NCBI RefSeq assembly: GCF_020034665.1
Contig: NZ_JAIQDI010000001.1
Coordinates: forward strand, 3,534,001-3,598,000
Source: Niabella beijingensis
GTDB lineage: Bacteria > Bacteroidota > Bacteroidia > Chitinophagales > Chitinophagaceae
Length of the DNA: 64,000 nucleotides
Direction: 5' to 3'
In this document: positions 45,004 through 54,031 of the stretch, piece after piece
How the letters are laid out: the number at the start of each line of letters is the position of its first letter
How positions within the stretch are numbered: position 1 is the stretch's first letter
Position numbers and translations under genes: made by a program
The notes under the pieces: generated by a model
Database searches by the model: none
Told to the model about the DNA's origin: nothing
What the model saw: only the letters and a program-made list of their open reading frames with translations

Positions 45004-46518
45004 ATGCAATTATCTAAAGCAACACTAACATCTTTAAAACAGGACCCGGCGCTGGTGGTTCCCACGCCGGCGCAGCTGGAGCTTCCGGAGAAGGTCCTCC
45101 AATTTGGAACCGGCGTATTATTACGGGGACTGCCCGATTATTTTATTGATAAAGCAAACAGGGAGCAGCTATTTAACGGAAGGATCGTGGTGGTGAAATC
45201 CACAGATACCGGCGGAGCCGATGCCTTTGAGACACAGAATGGATTGTATACGATCTGTGTAAGAGGGCTTGAAGATGGAAAGGAAATCAATGAATACATC
45301 GTCAACAGCTCCATCAGCCGGGTGCTGTCTGCCAAAACACAGTGGCAGCAGATCCTGGAATTTGCAAAAAGCCCGGAACTGGAAGTAGTGATATCCAATA
45401 CTACGGAAGTAGGGATTGTAATGAGTGAGGACAGAATTACGGATGAACCACCGGCATCCTTTCCCGGAAAATTACTGGCGGTATTGTACGAGCGGTTTAA
45501 GACGTTCGGGGGAGCCGCGGATAAGGGACTGGTGATTGTGCCCACAGAACTGATTATTGAGAACGGGCGTAAACTGAAAGAGATCGTGCTGCAGTTGGCA
45601 GAACAGAATCAGCTGGAAGCTGCTTTTATCAATTGGATAAACGACGCGAATTCTTTCTGCAATTCTTTAGTGGACCGGATCGTTCCCGGTAAACTGGGCG
45701 GCAGTGATCTGGAGCAGACGGCTGCCTGGCTGGGGTATACCGACGAACTGATGATCATGAGCGAAGTATTCCGCCTCTGGGCCATTGAAGCCGACAGCCC
45801 CCGGGTATCGGAGGTTTTGTCCTTTGCACAGGCGGACCCCGGCGTCGTTATAGCACCGGATATTGAAAAGTTCCGGGAATTAAAATTACGGTTGCTGAAC
45901 GGTACGCATACATTGTCTTGCGGCCTGGCTTATCTGGCGGGTTTTGAAACGGTGAAAGAAGCTATGGGCGATGCAGCGTTTAATGGATTTGTTACAAAGC
46001 TTTCCAAAGACGAATTAGCTACCGGTGTTACAGGGGTTAAGATCACTTATGAGGAAGCCTGCAGGTTTGCCGACTCGGTGATCGAGCGGTTTAAAAACCC
46101 TTTTTTAGATCATAAATGGTTGAGCATTAGTTTTGCGTACACATCGAAAATGCTGATGCGCGATGTACCGTTGATTAAGAATTTTTACAGCAAAGCACAG
46201 CAGGGGCCGTCTGCAATAGCGCTGGGATTTGCCGCCTACCTGCTTTTTATGAAAAGCGAAAAAGAGGGAACACAGTATACCGGAACGGTCAATGGAAAAA
46301 CGTATGTGCTGAATGATGACAAAGCAGGTATTCTTTCGCAGAAATGGCAGGAGTCAGCAACTACGGATGACCTGGTACAACGCGTTTTGGAAGATACCGG
46401 CTTGTGGAATGAAGACCTGACACACATTCCGGGCTTTGCGGCAGATGTAAAAGAGCAATTGAATCGTTTAACAGAAAGCGGAGCGCAAACCGCTTTAAAA
46501 AAATTAATAAAGGGATAA
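45004..46518 (+). CDS. uxaB: Tagaturonate reductase (altronate oxidoreductase)
   Basis: UxaB (504 residues) reduces D-tagaturonate to D-altronate with NADH in the cytoplasm, the second step of galacturonate catabolism. It is a long-chain mannitol-dehydrogenase-type enzyme. It shows an N-terminal Rossmann region (VLQFGTGVLLRGLPDYFIDKAN, IVVVKSTDTGGADAF), the NTTEVGI motif and the C-terminal catalytic segment with KLRLLNGTHTLSCGLAYLAG. It sits 15 nt after the GH105 gene and 3 nt before uxaA. Confidence 0.94.
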   Translation: MQLSKATLTSLKQDPALVVPTPAQLELPEKVLQFGTGVLLRGLPDYFIDKANREQLFNGRIVVVKSTDTGGADAFETQNGLYTICVRGLEDGKEINEYIVNSSISRVLSAKTQWQQILEFAKSPELEVVISNTTEVGIVMSEDRITDEPPASFPGKLLAVLYERFKTFGGAADKGLVIVPTELIIENGRKLKEIVLQLAEQNQLEAAFINWINDANSFCNSLVDRIVPGKLGGSDLEQTAAWLGYTDELMIMSEVFRLWAIEADSPRVSEVLSFAQADPGVVIAPDIEKFRELKLRLLNGTHTLSCGLAYLAGFETVKEAMGDAAFNGFVTKLSKDELATGVTGVKITYEEACRFADSVIERFKNPFLDHKWLSISFAYTSKMLMRDVPLIKNFYSKAQQGPSAIALGFAAYLLFMKSEKEGTQYTGTVNGKTYVLNDDKAGILSQKWQESATTDDLVQRVLEDTGLWNEDLTHIPGFAADVKEQLNRLTESGAQTALKKLIKG

Positions 46519-46521
46519 AAA

Positions 46522-48171
46522 ATGGCGGAGATCGTTTTAAAGGTTCATCCAAAGGATAATGTTATTGTAGCGCTTAAAGATCTGAAAAAAGGTCAGGTGG
46601 TTCAATACGGCGGCGAGGACTTTGAATTACAGGATGACATTCAGGCAAAACATAAATTTTTCACACATGACCTACAGACGGGTGATGAAATCATCATGTA
46701 CGGTGTATTGGTGGGCAAGGCACAGGAATTTATTCCGAAGGGCGGACGCATGACCACCACGAACACAAAGCATGCGGCAGATCCTTTTGAATACCGGCCC
46801 TATCACTACCAGTGGACGGCTCCGGATGTTTCTAAATTCAAAGACCGGACCTTTAACGGGTATCACCGCAGCGACGGAAGAGTGGGAACCGCCAATTACT
46901 GGCTGTTTATGCCCACCGTTTTTTGTGAGAACCGCAACCTGGATGTGATCCGGGAAGCACTGCACAATGAACTTGGTTATGCGGTAACCGATAAATACAA
47001 AAGGTATGCCCATCATCTGGTGGAAGCATTTAAAAATAACGAAGATCTTTCCAGTGTAACGTTAAATGCACTTCCGGAAGGTGAAGACCGCAAAGGGACG
47101 CGGTTGTTTAAAAATATCGATGGTATTAAATTCTTGAACCACCAGGGTGGTTGCGGGGGTACCCGGCAGGACGCCGGTGTTCTAAGTAAGCTGCTGGCCG
47201 CTTATGCAGACCATCCGAATGTAGCGGGGATCACCATTCTCAGCCTGGGATGCCAGAACCTGCAGACAAAACAATTACTGGAAGATATTAAACAACGAAA
47301 TCCTTCTTTCGATAAACCCGTCCTGGTGTTTGAACAACAACAATCGCAAAGTGAAGAACAACTGGTGTCAGACGCCATCCGGAAAACATTTGAAGGATTA
47401 ATCGAAGCCAATAAAATGGAGCGCAGTCCGGCTCCCCTGACGGCACTTACGGTAGGGGTGAAGTGCGGCGGAAGCGATGGCTTTAGCGGCATCAGCGCCA
47501 ATCCTGCTGTAGGATATACCAGCGACCTGCTGGCGGCATTGGGAGCAAAGATCCTGCTGGCTGAATTCCCGGAATTGTGCGGAGCAGAACAGCAACTGAT
47601 CGATCGTACGATCGATGAAGCGGCCGCCCGGAAATTCATTCACCTGATGACCACGTATAATGACCAGGCCCTCAGCGTTGGCTCCGGATTTTTTATGAAC
47701 CCTTCTCCGGGAAATATAAAGGACGGATTGATCACAGATGCGATCAAGAGTACCGGCGCTGCTAAAAAAGGGGGTACTTCCCCTGTGGTGGATGTGCTGG
47801 ATTATACAGAGCCGGCCACAAAACCGGGTCTGAGCCTGGTATGTACACCCGGTAATGATGTAGAAGCTACAACCGGTAAAGCCGCATCCGGAGCCACTTT
47901 GATCCTGTTCACCACCGGATTGGGCACGCCTACGGGTAATCCTGTTTGTCCCACTGTTAAGATCGCCACCAATACTGCTCTTACGAAAAGGATGGGAGAT
48001 ATAATTGATATCAATGCGGGAGGCATCATTGATGGCGAAAAAACCATCGAACAAATGGGAGAGGAAATACTGGAATATTGCATAAAGGCGGCGAGCGGTG
48101 AAGTGATACCCAAAGCGGTGCAGCTGAACCAGGACGACTTTATTCCATGGAAACGGGGTGTATCACTATAA
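46522..48171 (+). CDS. uxaA: Altronate dehydratase
   Basis: UxaA (549 residues) dehydrates D-altronate to 2-keto-3-deoxygluconate (KDG). The N-terminal SAF-like domain (about 1-105: LKVHPKDNVIVALKDLKKGQ) and the C-terminal catalytic domain are in one chain. The latter has NHQGGCGGTRQDAG, LTVGVKCGGSDGFSGISANPAVG and GGTSPVVDVLDYTEP, with the conserved cysteines for iron. The length is normal for the fused form. It follows uxaB by 3 nt, and 73 nt separate it from uxaC. Confidence 0.95.
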   Translation: MAEIVLKVHPKDNVIVALKDLKKGQVVQYGGEDFELQDDIQAKHKFFTHDLQTGDEIIMYGVLVGKAQEFIPKGGRMTTTNTKHAADPFEYRPYHYQWTAPDVSKFKDRTFNGYHRSDGRVGTANYWLFMPTVFCENRNLDVIREALHNELGYAVTDKYKRYAHHLVEAFKNNEDLSSVTLNALPEGEDRKGTRLFKNIDGIKFLNHQGGCGGTRQDAGVLSKLLAAYADHPNVAGITILSLGCQNLQTKQLLEDIKQRNPSFDKPVLVFEQQQSQSEEQLVSDAIRKTFEGLIEANKMERSPAPLTALTVGVKCGGSDGFSGISANPAVGYTSDLLAALGAKILLAEFPELCGAEQQLIDRTIDEAAARKFIHLMTTYNDQALSVGSGFFMNPSPGNIKDGLITDAIKSTGAAKKGGTSPVVDVLDYTEPATKPGLSLVCTPGNDVEATTGKAASGATLILFTTGLGTPTGNPVCPTVKIATNTALTKRMGDIIDINAGGIIDGEKTIEQMGEEILEYCIKAASGEVIPKAVQLNQDDFIPWKRGVSL

Positions 48172-48244
48172 CGTCAGCGCTCCGGACCGGTGCCTGGGTA
48201 ACACATGCGCCTTATAAAAGTAATTAACGATTAACAAATAGGTT

Positions 48245-49654
48245 GTGAAACATTTTTTAGACGACAATTTTTTACTGGATACAAAAACGGCAGAACAGCT
48301 GTATCATGAATACGCTAAAAAGATGCCGATCATCGATTATCATTGCCACCTGCCGCCGCAGCAGATAGCAGAGGATGCCCGGTTTAAGAACATCACACAG
48401 GCATGGCTGTATGGCGATCATTATAAATGGCGTGCCATGCGTACCAACGGTATAAATGAAGCTTTTATTACCGGAAGCGCATCTGATGAGGAGAAATTTT
48501 TAAAATGGGCCGAAACAGTGCCTTATACCATGCGGAATCCCCTGTATCACTGGACCCACCTGGAGTTGCAGCGGTATTTCGATGTACAGGAAGCGTTGGA
48601 TGGCAGCAATGGAGCCCGCATTTATGAAACTACTTCGTCAAAGATCAGCAGCCCCGATTATAGTGTAAGAAGCCTGCTGCGTAAAATGAATGTAAAGGTG
48701 GTTTGTACCACGGATGATCCCGTGGACTCGCTGGAATTTCATAAAACGATCAAAGCAGACGGGTTTGAAATACCCGTGCTTCCTGCGTTCCGGCCGGATA
48801 ATGCTATGAATGTTTCTTCACCGGAAACGTTTGCAGCCTATGTTGCCCGGCTGGAAGCAGCTTCAGATACCGAGATAAAAAACCTGGATACATTCTTACA
48901 GGCGTTGAAAAGCCGGCATGATTTCTTTGCTGAAATGGGCTGCTCCGTATCGGATCACGGGCTGGAATACATCCAGGCCGCTGATTATACCGAAGCAGCA
49001 GTACGTGTACTGTTTGACAAGATCTTAAAAGGAACAGCACTTTCGCCGGAAGAACAGGAACAGTTCCGTTCTGCAATGCTCGTTTGGTTCGCAGAATGGG
49101 ATCATGAAAAAGGATGGGTACAGCAATATCATTTGGGCGCGCTGCGTAATAACAACACCCGCCTGCTGGAAAAATTAGGACCGGATACGGGATGGGACTC
49201 CATCGGTGATTTCACCCAGGGCAGGTCGTTGTCAAAATTCCTGAACGGCCTTGATAAAAACGACCGGCTGGCAAAGACCATTCTTTATAACCTCAATCCC
49301 TCCGATAATGAGCTGTTCGCCACCATGACCGGAAATTTTAACGATGGTACGGTGGCCGGTAAGGTGCAGTGGGGATCCGGATGGTGGTTCCTGGATCAGA
49401 AGGACGGTATGATCGACCAGATGAATACCCTTTCCAACATGGGACTGATCAGCCGTTTTGTTGGAATGCTGACGGATTCCAGGAGCTTTCTCTCCTTTCC
49501 GCGGCACGAATACTTCCGTAGAATACTGTGCAATTTGTTTGGAAACGATATCGAAAATGGCGAACTTCCCGCGGATATCAACTGGATCGGCAAGATCATA
49601 GAGGATATCTGTTTTAATAATGCCAATGCGTATTTTGGATTTAATGTGAAATAA
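48245..49654 (+). CDS. uxaC: Glucuronate/galacturonate isomerase
   Basis: UxaC (469 residues) isomerises D-galacturonate to D-tagaturonate (and glucuronate to fructuronate), the entry step of the pathway. The metal-binding IIDYHCHLPPQQIAED is near the N-terminus and WGSGWWFLDQKDGM near residue 380. The start is GTG at 48245: a stop codon lies two codons upstream in frame and the next ATG is beyond conserved sequence. kduD follows by 5 nt. Confidence 0.95.
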   Translation: MKHFLDDNFLLDTKTAEQLYHEYAKKMPIIDYHCHLPPQQIAEDARFKNITQAWLYGDHYKWRAMRTNGINEAFITGSASDEEKFLKWAETVPYTMRNPLYHWTHLELQRYFDVQEALDGSNGARIYETTSSKISSPDYSVRSLLRKMNVKVVCTTDDPVDSLEFHKTIKADGFEIPVLPAFRPDNAMNVSSPETFAAYVARLEAASDTEIKNLDTFLQALKSRHDFFAEMGCSVSDHGLEYIQAADYTEAAVRVLFDKILKGTALSPEEQEQFRSAMLVWFAEWDHEKGWVQQYHLGALRNNNTRLLEKLGPDTGWDSIGDFTQGRSLSKFLNGLDKNDRLAKTILYNLNPSDNELFATMTGNFNDGTVAGKVQWGSGWWFLDQKDGMIDQMNTLSNMGLISRFVGMLTDSRSFLSFPRHEYFRRILCNLFGNDIENGELPADINWIGKIIEDICFNNANAYFGFNVK

Positions 49655-49659
49655 AGAAA

Positions 49660-50424
49660 ATGAGTAATTCGTATTTTGATTTAACCGGTAAAACGGCGTT
49701 AGTAACCGGAGGAAATAAAGGGATCGGAAAGGGGATGGCCCTGGGCCTGGCAAAAGCAGGTGCCGATATTATTGTAGCTTCCCGTAGTGTGGAAGCCGGA
49801 TCGGAAATAGAAACTGAAGTAAAAAAACTGGGCCGCAGTTTTAAACATTATAAACTGGATGCTGCGGACAGGAACAATGTGTATGAATTCATAAAACAGG
49901 TATTGTCGGAGAATGAGCGGATCGATATCCTGATCAATAACGCCGGAACCATCATGCGGAAGCCGGCTGCGGAACACCCCGACGAATACTGGGATAGTGT
50001 ACTGGCCATTAATCTGGATACGCCTTTTGTGCTTGCAAGGGAATTCGGAAAGCGCATGATCGAACAGGGATCCGGTAAGATTATTTTTACCTGCTCACTG
50101 TTGAGTTTTCAGGGTGGTATCAATGTGCCCGGATATGCGGCAAGTAAAGGCGCTTTAAGCAGTCTGGTAAAAGCACTTGCCAACGAATGGGCCTCAAAAG
50201 GTGTGAATGTAAATGGCATTGCACCCGGTTATATTGCAACAGATAATACACAGGCCCTCCGGGAAGATGCCGACCGGAGCAAAGCCATCCTGGACCGGAT
50301 CCCCGCAGGACGCTGGGGAACACCTGAAGATTTTGCCGGTCCGGCTGTTTTTCTGGCATCAGAAGCAGGAAGCTATGTACAGGGTACGATCCTTACTGTT
50401 GACGGCGGCTGGATGGGCCGGTAA
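49660..50424 (+). CDS. kduD: 2-dehydro-3-deoxy-D-gluconate 5-dehydrogenase
   Basis: KduD (254 residues) is a short-chain dehydrogenase that reduces 2,5-diketo-3-deoxygluconate to KDG. It joins the unsaturated-uronate branch to the main pathway. The SDR motifs are TGGNKGIGKGMALG, NNAGTIMRKPAAEHP, the catalytic Ser in TCSLLSFQGG and YAASKGA. It is placed between uxaC and kduI, its pathway partner. A palindromic repeat occupies the 63-nt gap to kduI. Confidence 0.95.
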   Translation: MSNSYFDLTGKTALVTGGNKGIGKGMALGLAKAGADIIVASRSVEAGSEIETEVKKLGRSFKHYKLDAADRNNVYEFIKQVLSENERIDILINNAGTIMRKPAAEHPDEYWDSVLAINLDTPFVLAREFGKRMIEQGSGKIIFTCSLLSFQGGINVPGYAASKGALSSLVKALANEWASKGVNVNGIAPGYIATDNTQALREDADRSKAILDRIPAGRWGTPEDFAGPAVFLASEAGSYVQGTILTVDGGWMGR

Positions 50425-50441
50425 CAGTTAAAATTCCAAAT

Positions 50442-50481
50442 CTCAAATCTCATCCCGATGATTATCGGGACTCAAATCTCA
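50442..50481. repeat. 40-bp palindromic repeat, copy 1 (kduD-kduI gap)
   Basis: Two identical 11-mers (CTCAAATCTCA) in direct orientation flank an 18-bp imperfect palindrome (TCCCGAT-GATT-ATCGGGA). The copy ends 6 nt before the kduI ATG, so the hairpin lies over or next to the ribosome-binding region. It is 36/40 identical to copy 2 at 51321-51360. Confidence 0.75.
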
Positions 50482-50487
50482 ATAACA

Positions 50488-51318
50488 ATGAACATAAGAT
50501 ACGAACACAGTCCGCAGGAAACAAAAGGAATGACATCCGAGCAATTAAGGGAAAGTTTTCTTGTTGAAGACCTGATGCAGGCAGACAAGTTAACATTGGT
50601 ATATAGTTTTTATGATCGCCTGATTGTTGGCGGAGTAAAACCGGTAGCAAAAACAGTAGTGCTGAAAAATGAAGAGGAGCTGAAAGCTGATTTCTTCCTG
50701 CAACGCCGGGAACTGGGTATCATCAATGTAGGTGGAAAAGGTACGGTTTCTGTTGACGGAAAGAAATTTTCTCTTGAAAAACTGGATTGTCTGTATGTAG
50801 GCCGTGGTGCCAAAAAAGTAAATTTCAGCAGCAACGGAAAAAAAGATCCTGCTGTTTTTTACCTCCTGTCGGCACCGGCACATCAGGAATATCCCACCAC
50901 CAAATACACCAAGGAGCAGGCTGCTCCGGTAACACTGGGTGATATCACTACATCGAACAAACGGACGATCTACAAATACATCCATGAAGAAGGTATCCAA
51001 AGCTGCCAGCTGGTGATGGGACTGACGGTTTTGGAGACGGGCAGCGTATGGAACTCTGTTCCGCCGCACACACACACCCGCAGAACGGAGATCTATTTTT
51101 ATTTCGATCTGCCGGAAGACCAGCGTCTGTTTCATATGATGGGTGAACCACAGCAGACCCGCCACATTATCATGAAAAACCAGGAGGCGGTTATTTCTCC
51201 TCCCTGGAGCATGCACTTTGGTTGCGGCACTTCCAACTATGGATTTATCTGGGGGATGGCCGGTGAGAACAAACAGTATACGGACATGGATCCTGCGCCG
51301 ATAAAAACATTGTTGTAG
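50488..51318 (+). CDS. kduI: 5-dehydro-4-deoxy-D-glucuronate isomerase
   Basis: KduI (276 residues) isomerises 5-keto-4-deoxyuronate, the product of GH105 action, to 2,5-diketo-3-deoxygluconate. The cupin-type zinc ligands are visible as His194, His196 and Glu201 (PHTHTRRTEIYFYF) and His243 (WSMHFGCG), in register with the E. coli enzyme from memory. I chose the ATG at 50488 (MNIRYEHSPQ), the usual family start; the frame upstream only reads through the repeat. The gene is bracketed by two copies of a 40-bp palindromic repeat. Confidence 0.96.
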   Translation: MNIRYEHSPQETKGMTSEQLRESFLVEDLMQADKLTLVYSFYDRLIVGGVKPVAKTVVLKNEEELKADFFLQRRELGIINVGGKGTVSVDGKKFSLEKLDCLYVGRGAKKVNFSSNGKKDPAVFYLLSAPAHQEYPTTKYTKEQAAPVTLGDITTSNKRTIYKYIHEEGIQSCQLVMGLTVLETGSVWNSVPPHTHTRRTEIYFYFDLPEDQRLFHMMGEPQQTRHIIMKNQEAVISPPWSMHFGCGTSNYGFIWGMAGENKQYTDMDPAPIKTLL

Positions 51319-51320
51319 GT

Positions 51321-51360
51321 CTCAAATCTCATCCCGATAACTATCGGGACGCAATTCTCA
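51321..51360. repeat. 40-bp palindromic repeat, copy 2 (kduI-kdgK gap)
   Basis: It has the same design as copy 1: CTCAAATCTCA, then TCCCGATA-AC-TATCGGGA (8-bp perfect arms), then CGCAATTCTCA. It begins 3 nt after the kduI stop and ends 31 nt before the kdgK ATG. It is in the same orientation as copy 1. Confidence 0.75.
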
Positions 51361-51391
51361 ACTTACAAATCAGAAAATCTCAAATAATATT

Positions 51392-52417
51392 ATGTCTAAA
51401 AAAGTTGTTACGCTCGGCGAGATCATGCTTCGCTTATCCACACCGGGTTTTGAGCGTTTTGTTCAGTCGGATTCTTTTGATGTTACCTACGGCGGCGGTG
51501 AGGCCAATGTAGCAGTGGCGCTTTCCAATTATGGACTCAATGGGTATTTTGTTTCAAAAGTACCGGATAATGCTATAGGGCAGGCGGCCATCAACCACCT
51601 GCGCCGTTATGGAGTGAATACCGATTTTGTAGCACGTGGCGGCGACCGGCTGGGGATCTACTTCCTGGAAACCGGCGCATCCATGCGGGCTTCCCAGGTG
51701 ATTTACGACCGGGCAGGTGCGGCCATTGCCGATGCAGATGTGAATGAGTTTGATTTTGATAAGCTTCTGGAGGGGGCAGATTGGTTCCATACTACAGGGA
51801 TCACACCTGCGCTGAGCGATAAGGCTGCAGCACTGACGGAGGCTGCGCTCAAAGCAGCAAAGGCAAAAGGAATTACAACAAGTATCGACCTGAACTACCG
51901 CAAAAAACTTTGGAGCAAAGAGAAGGCACGTGAAGTGATGAGTGAGCTGTGTAAATATGTAGACGTTTGTATCGGCAATGAGGAAGATGCCGAAACCACA
52001 CTGGGCTTCAAAGCGAAGGATACCGATATTACAAAAGGAGAACTGAACCTGGAAGGTTACAAAGATGTGATCCGCCAGATGAAAGAGAAATTCAATTTTA
52101 AATACATCGCCTCTTCTCTCAGGGAGAGCTACAGCGCCAGTGATAATGGCTGGAGCGCGCTGGTTTCCGATGGAACAGATTTTTATCATACCAAAAAATA
52201 CAATGTACGCATCGTAGACCGTGTAGGAAGCGGCGATAGTTTTGCCAGTGGTCTGATCTATGGCCTGATTACCGGTATGAGTATGGCGGATGCAGCAGAA
52301 TTCGGCGTAGCGGCTTCTGCATTAAAACATACCATACCCGGCGATCTGAATCATGCTACACTAAGCGATGTTCAGGGGCTGATGAAAGGAGATGCCAGCG
52401 GCCGCGTACAGCGATGA
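51392..52417 (+). CDS. kdgK: 2-keto-3-deoxygluconate kinase
   Basis: KdgK (341 residues) is a PfkB-family kinase that phosphorylates KDG to KDPG. The N-terminal YGGGEANVAVALSNYG motif and the C-terminal ATP/catalytic motif RVGSGDSFASGLIYG (with the base Asp) are both present. Both the altronate and the diketo branches converge on this step. The Gfo/Idh/MocA gene follows by 12 nt. Confidence 0.93.
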   Translation: MSKKVVTLGEIMLRLSTPGFERFVQSDSFDVTYGGGEANVAVALSNYGLNGYFVSKVPDNAIGQAAINHLRRYGVNTDFVARGGDRLGIYFLETGASMRASQVIYDRAGAAIADADVNEFDFDKLLEGADWFHTTGITPALSDKAAALTEAALKAAKAKGITTSIDLNYRKKLWSKEKAREVMSELCKYVDVCIGNEEDAETTLGFKAKDTDITKGELNLEGYKDVIRQMKEKFNFKYIASSLRESYSASDNGWSALVSDGTDFYHTKKYNVRIVDRVGSGDSFASGLIYGLITGMSMADAAEFGVAASALKHTIPGDLNHATLSDVQGLMKGDASGRVQR

Positions 52418-52429
52418 TGCCCGGTGTTT

Positions 52430-53563
52430 ATGAATACTGCTAAGACGATACAGCGATTACTGCTTTTTGTTGCATTGAGCATGCTGTCTGTTTTGAATGC
52501 TGCGGCACAACAGCCCGTTCGGCTTGCTATAGCGGGGATCACACACGGGCATAGTGACTGGATCTATAACAGCAAGCACAACGCGGATATCGAAATTGTT
52601 GGTATTTATGAAACCAATGCAGACCGTATCCGGGAGTTCCGGGAGCGTTATAAACTGCCGGAAACGCTCTTCTATTCCGATCTGGGAAAAATGCTTGATG
52701 AAGTAAAGCCGGAAGGCGTAATGGCATTTGGCCCGGTTAACGAGCATATAACGGCAGTACGGGCAGGTGCGCCGCGCCGCATACCTGTAATGGTGGAAAA
52801 ACCTTTGGCTACCACGTATAAGGATGCCCTGGAAATAGAGCGCCTGGCAAAGCAGTACGGGATAAAAGTATTGACGAATTTTGAGACCTCCTGGTACGCA
52901 AGCAATCAGTATGTTAGGGATTGTTATAAAGATGGCCGGCTGGGGCAGCTCCGGAAAGTGATCGTAAATGATGGGCATGAAGGGCCCTGGGCGATGAACC
53001 GTCATTTTGTTTCCTGGCTTACCGACCCGGTAAAGAACGGAGGCGGGGCGCTGACGGATTTTGGCTGTTATGGCGCCAATCTCATGACCTGGCTGATGGA
53101 AGGACAACGTCCGGTTTCTGTAACGGCAGTGACCCATCAGAACCGGCCGGACCGATATCCGAAAGTAGAAGATGAAGCAACCATTATCCTGCAATACCCG
53201 GAACTGCAGTGTGTGATCCAGGCTTCCTGGAGCTGGACCTTCAGCCGTAAGGATATGGAAGTTTACGGAACAAAGGGATATGCCATAGCGGTAGATGCTA
53301 CAACGGTCAGGAGCCGCCTGAATGCAAAAGAGCCGGAAACCACGCAAAAACTGGCGCGCCGGCCGCCGCCGTTTGAAGATCCTTTTGCGGTTTTTGCAGG
53401 TGTGATAAGGGGAACCCTGAAACAGGACCCCGATGATCTGTATGAACTGCCGGTAAATGTTACGGTAGTGGAGATCCTGGATGCCGCCCGCACTTCAGCC
53501 AGAAGCGGAAAGACGGTCTATCTGAAATCGGGCACCGGCCTGGGAAAAACAACGATTAAATAA
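52430..53563 (+). CDS. Gfo/Idh/MocA family oxidoreductase with signal peptide
   Basis: This 377-residue protein has an N-terminal hydrophobic signal (about 1-26: LLLFVALSMLSVLNAAAQ), so it appears exported. A Rossmann NAD(P) region follows (RLAIAGITHGHSDWIYNS), then the family motif EKPLATTYKDALEIE (about 115) and a C-terminal domain with GGGALTDFGCYGANLMTWL. The substrate is unknown. Exported members of this family hold a tightly bound cofactor in the periplasm. I chose the ATG at 52430; GTG at 52424 is an alternative. It shares the operon with kdgK and a YhcH-type gene. Confidence 0.88.
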   Translation: MNTAKTIQRLLLFVALSMLSVLNAAAQQPVRLAIAGITHGHSDWIYNSKHNADIEIVGIYETNADRIREFRERYKLPETLFYSDLGKMLDEVKPEGVMAFGPVNEHITAVRAGAPRRIPVMVEKPLATTYKDALEIERLAKQYGIKVLTNFETSWYASNQYVRDCYKDGRLGQLRKVIVNDGHEGPWAMNRHFVSWLTDPVKNGGGALTDFGCYGANLMTWLMEGQRPVSVTAVTHQNRPDRYPKVEDEATIILQYPELQCVIQASWSWTFSRKDMEVYGTKGYAIAVDATTVRSRLNAKEPETTQKLARRPPPFEDPFAVFAGVIRGTLKQDPDDLYELPVNVTVVEILDAARTSARSGKTVYLKSGTGLGKTTIK

Positions 53564-53571
53564 AAAACAGT

Positions 53572-54024
53572 ATGGTTATTGATACGATTCAGAATGCCGC
53601 AAAATATGAAACGCTGCATTCATTATTTAAAAAAGCATTTGATTATATACGCCAGACGGATCTGGAACAGGCAGTCGCCGGTACTTATATCGTGGAGGCG
53701 GACGCAGTGAAGGCGATCGTTTCTGAAGCACCCGGAAAAACACAGGAGGCATCGCTGGAAAAGTTTGAATGCCACAATCAGTTTATCGATATTCAGTATG
53801 TGATCAGCGGTGTGGAACGGATCGGCTGGAAGCCGCGTCAAAACTGCCATACGCCGAATGGTGACTACAATCCTGAGAAAGATGTGCAATTCTATAAGGA
53901 CGCACCGGATCTGTTTTTTACATTGAATTCCGGGCAGTTTGTTGTCTTTTTTCCTGAGGATGTGCATGCACCGATGATCGGAGATGCGGTGATTAAAAAA
54001 TTAGTAATAAAAATAAAAGCATAA
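53572..54024 (+). CDS. YhcH/YjgK/YiaL family protein
   Basis: This 150-residue cupin-like protein of the DUF386 type has ECHNQFIDIQYVISGVERIGW and the metal-site region FFPEDVHAPMIG. Members occur in sugar-acid and sialic-acid operons and are thought to act as anomerases or epimerase-like helpers for sugars. That gives a plausible but unproven role in uronate metabolism here. It is 8 nt from both neighbours. Confidence 0.9.
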   Translation: MVIDTIQNAAKYETLHSLFKKAFDYIRQTDLEQAVAGTYIVEADAVKAIVSEAPGKTQEASLEKFECHNQFIDIQYVISGVERIGWKPRQNCHTPNGDYNPEKDVQFYKDAPDLFFTLNSGQFVVFFPEDVHAPMIGDAVIKKLVIKIKA

Positions 54025-54031
54025 GTAGAAA

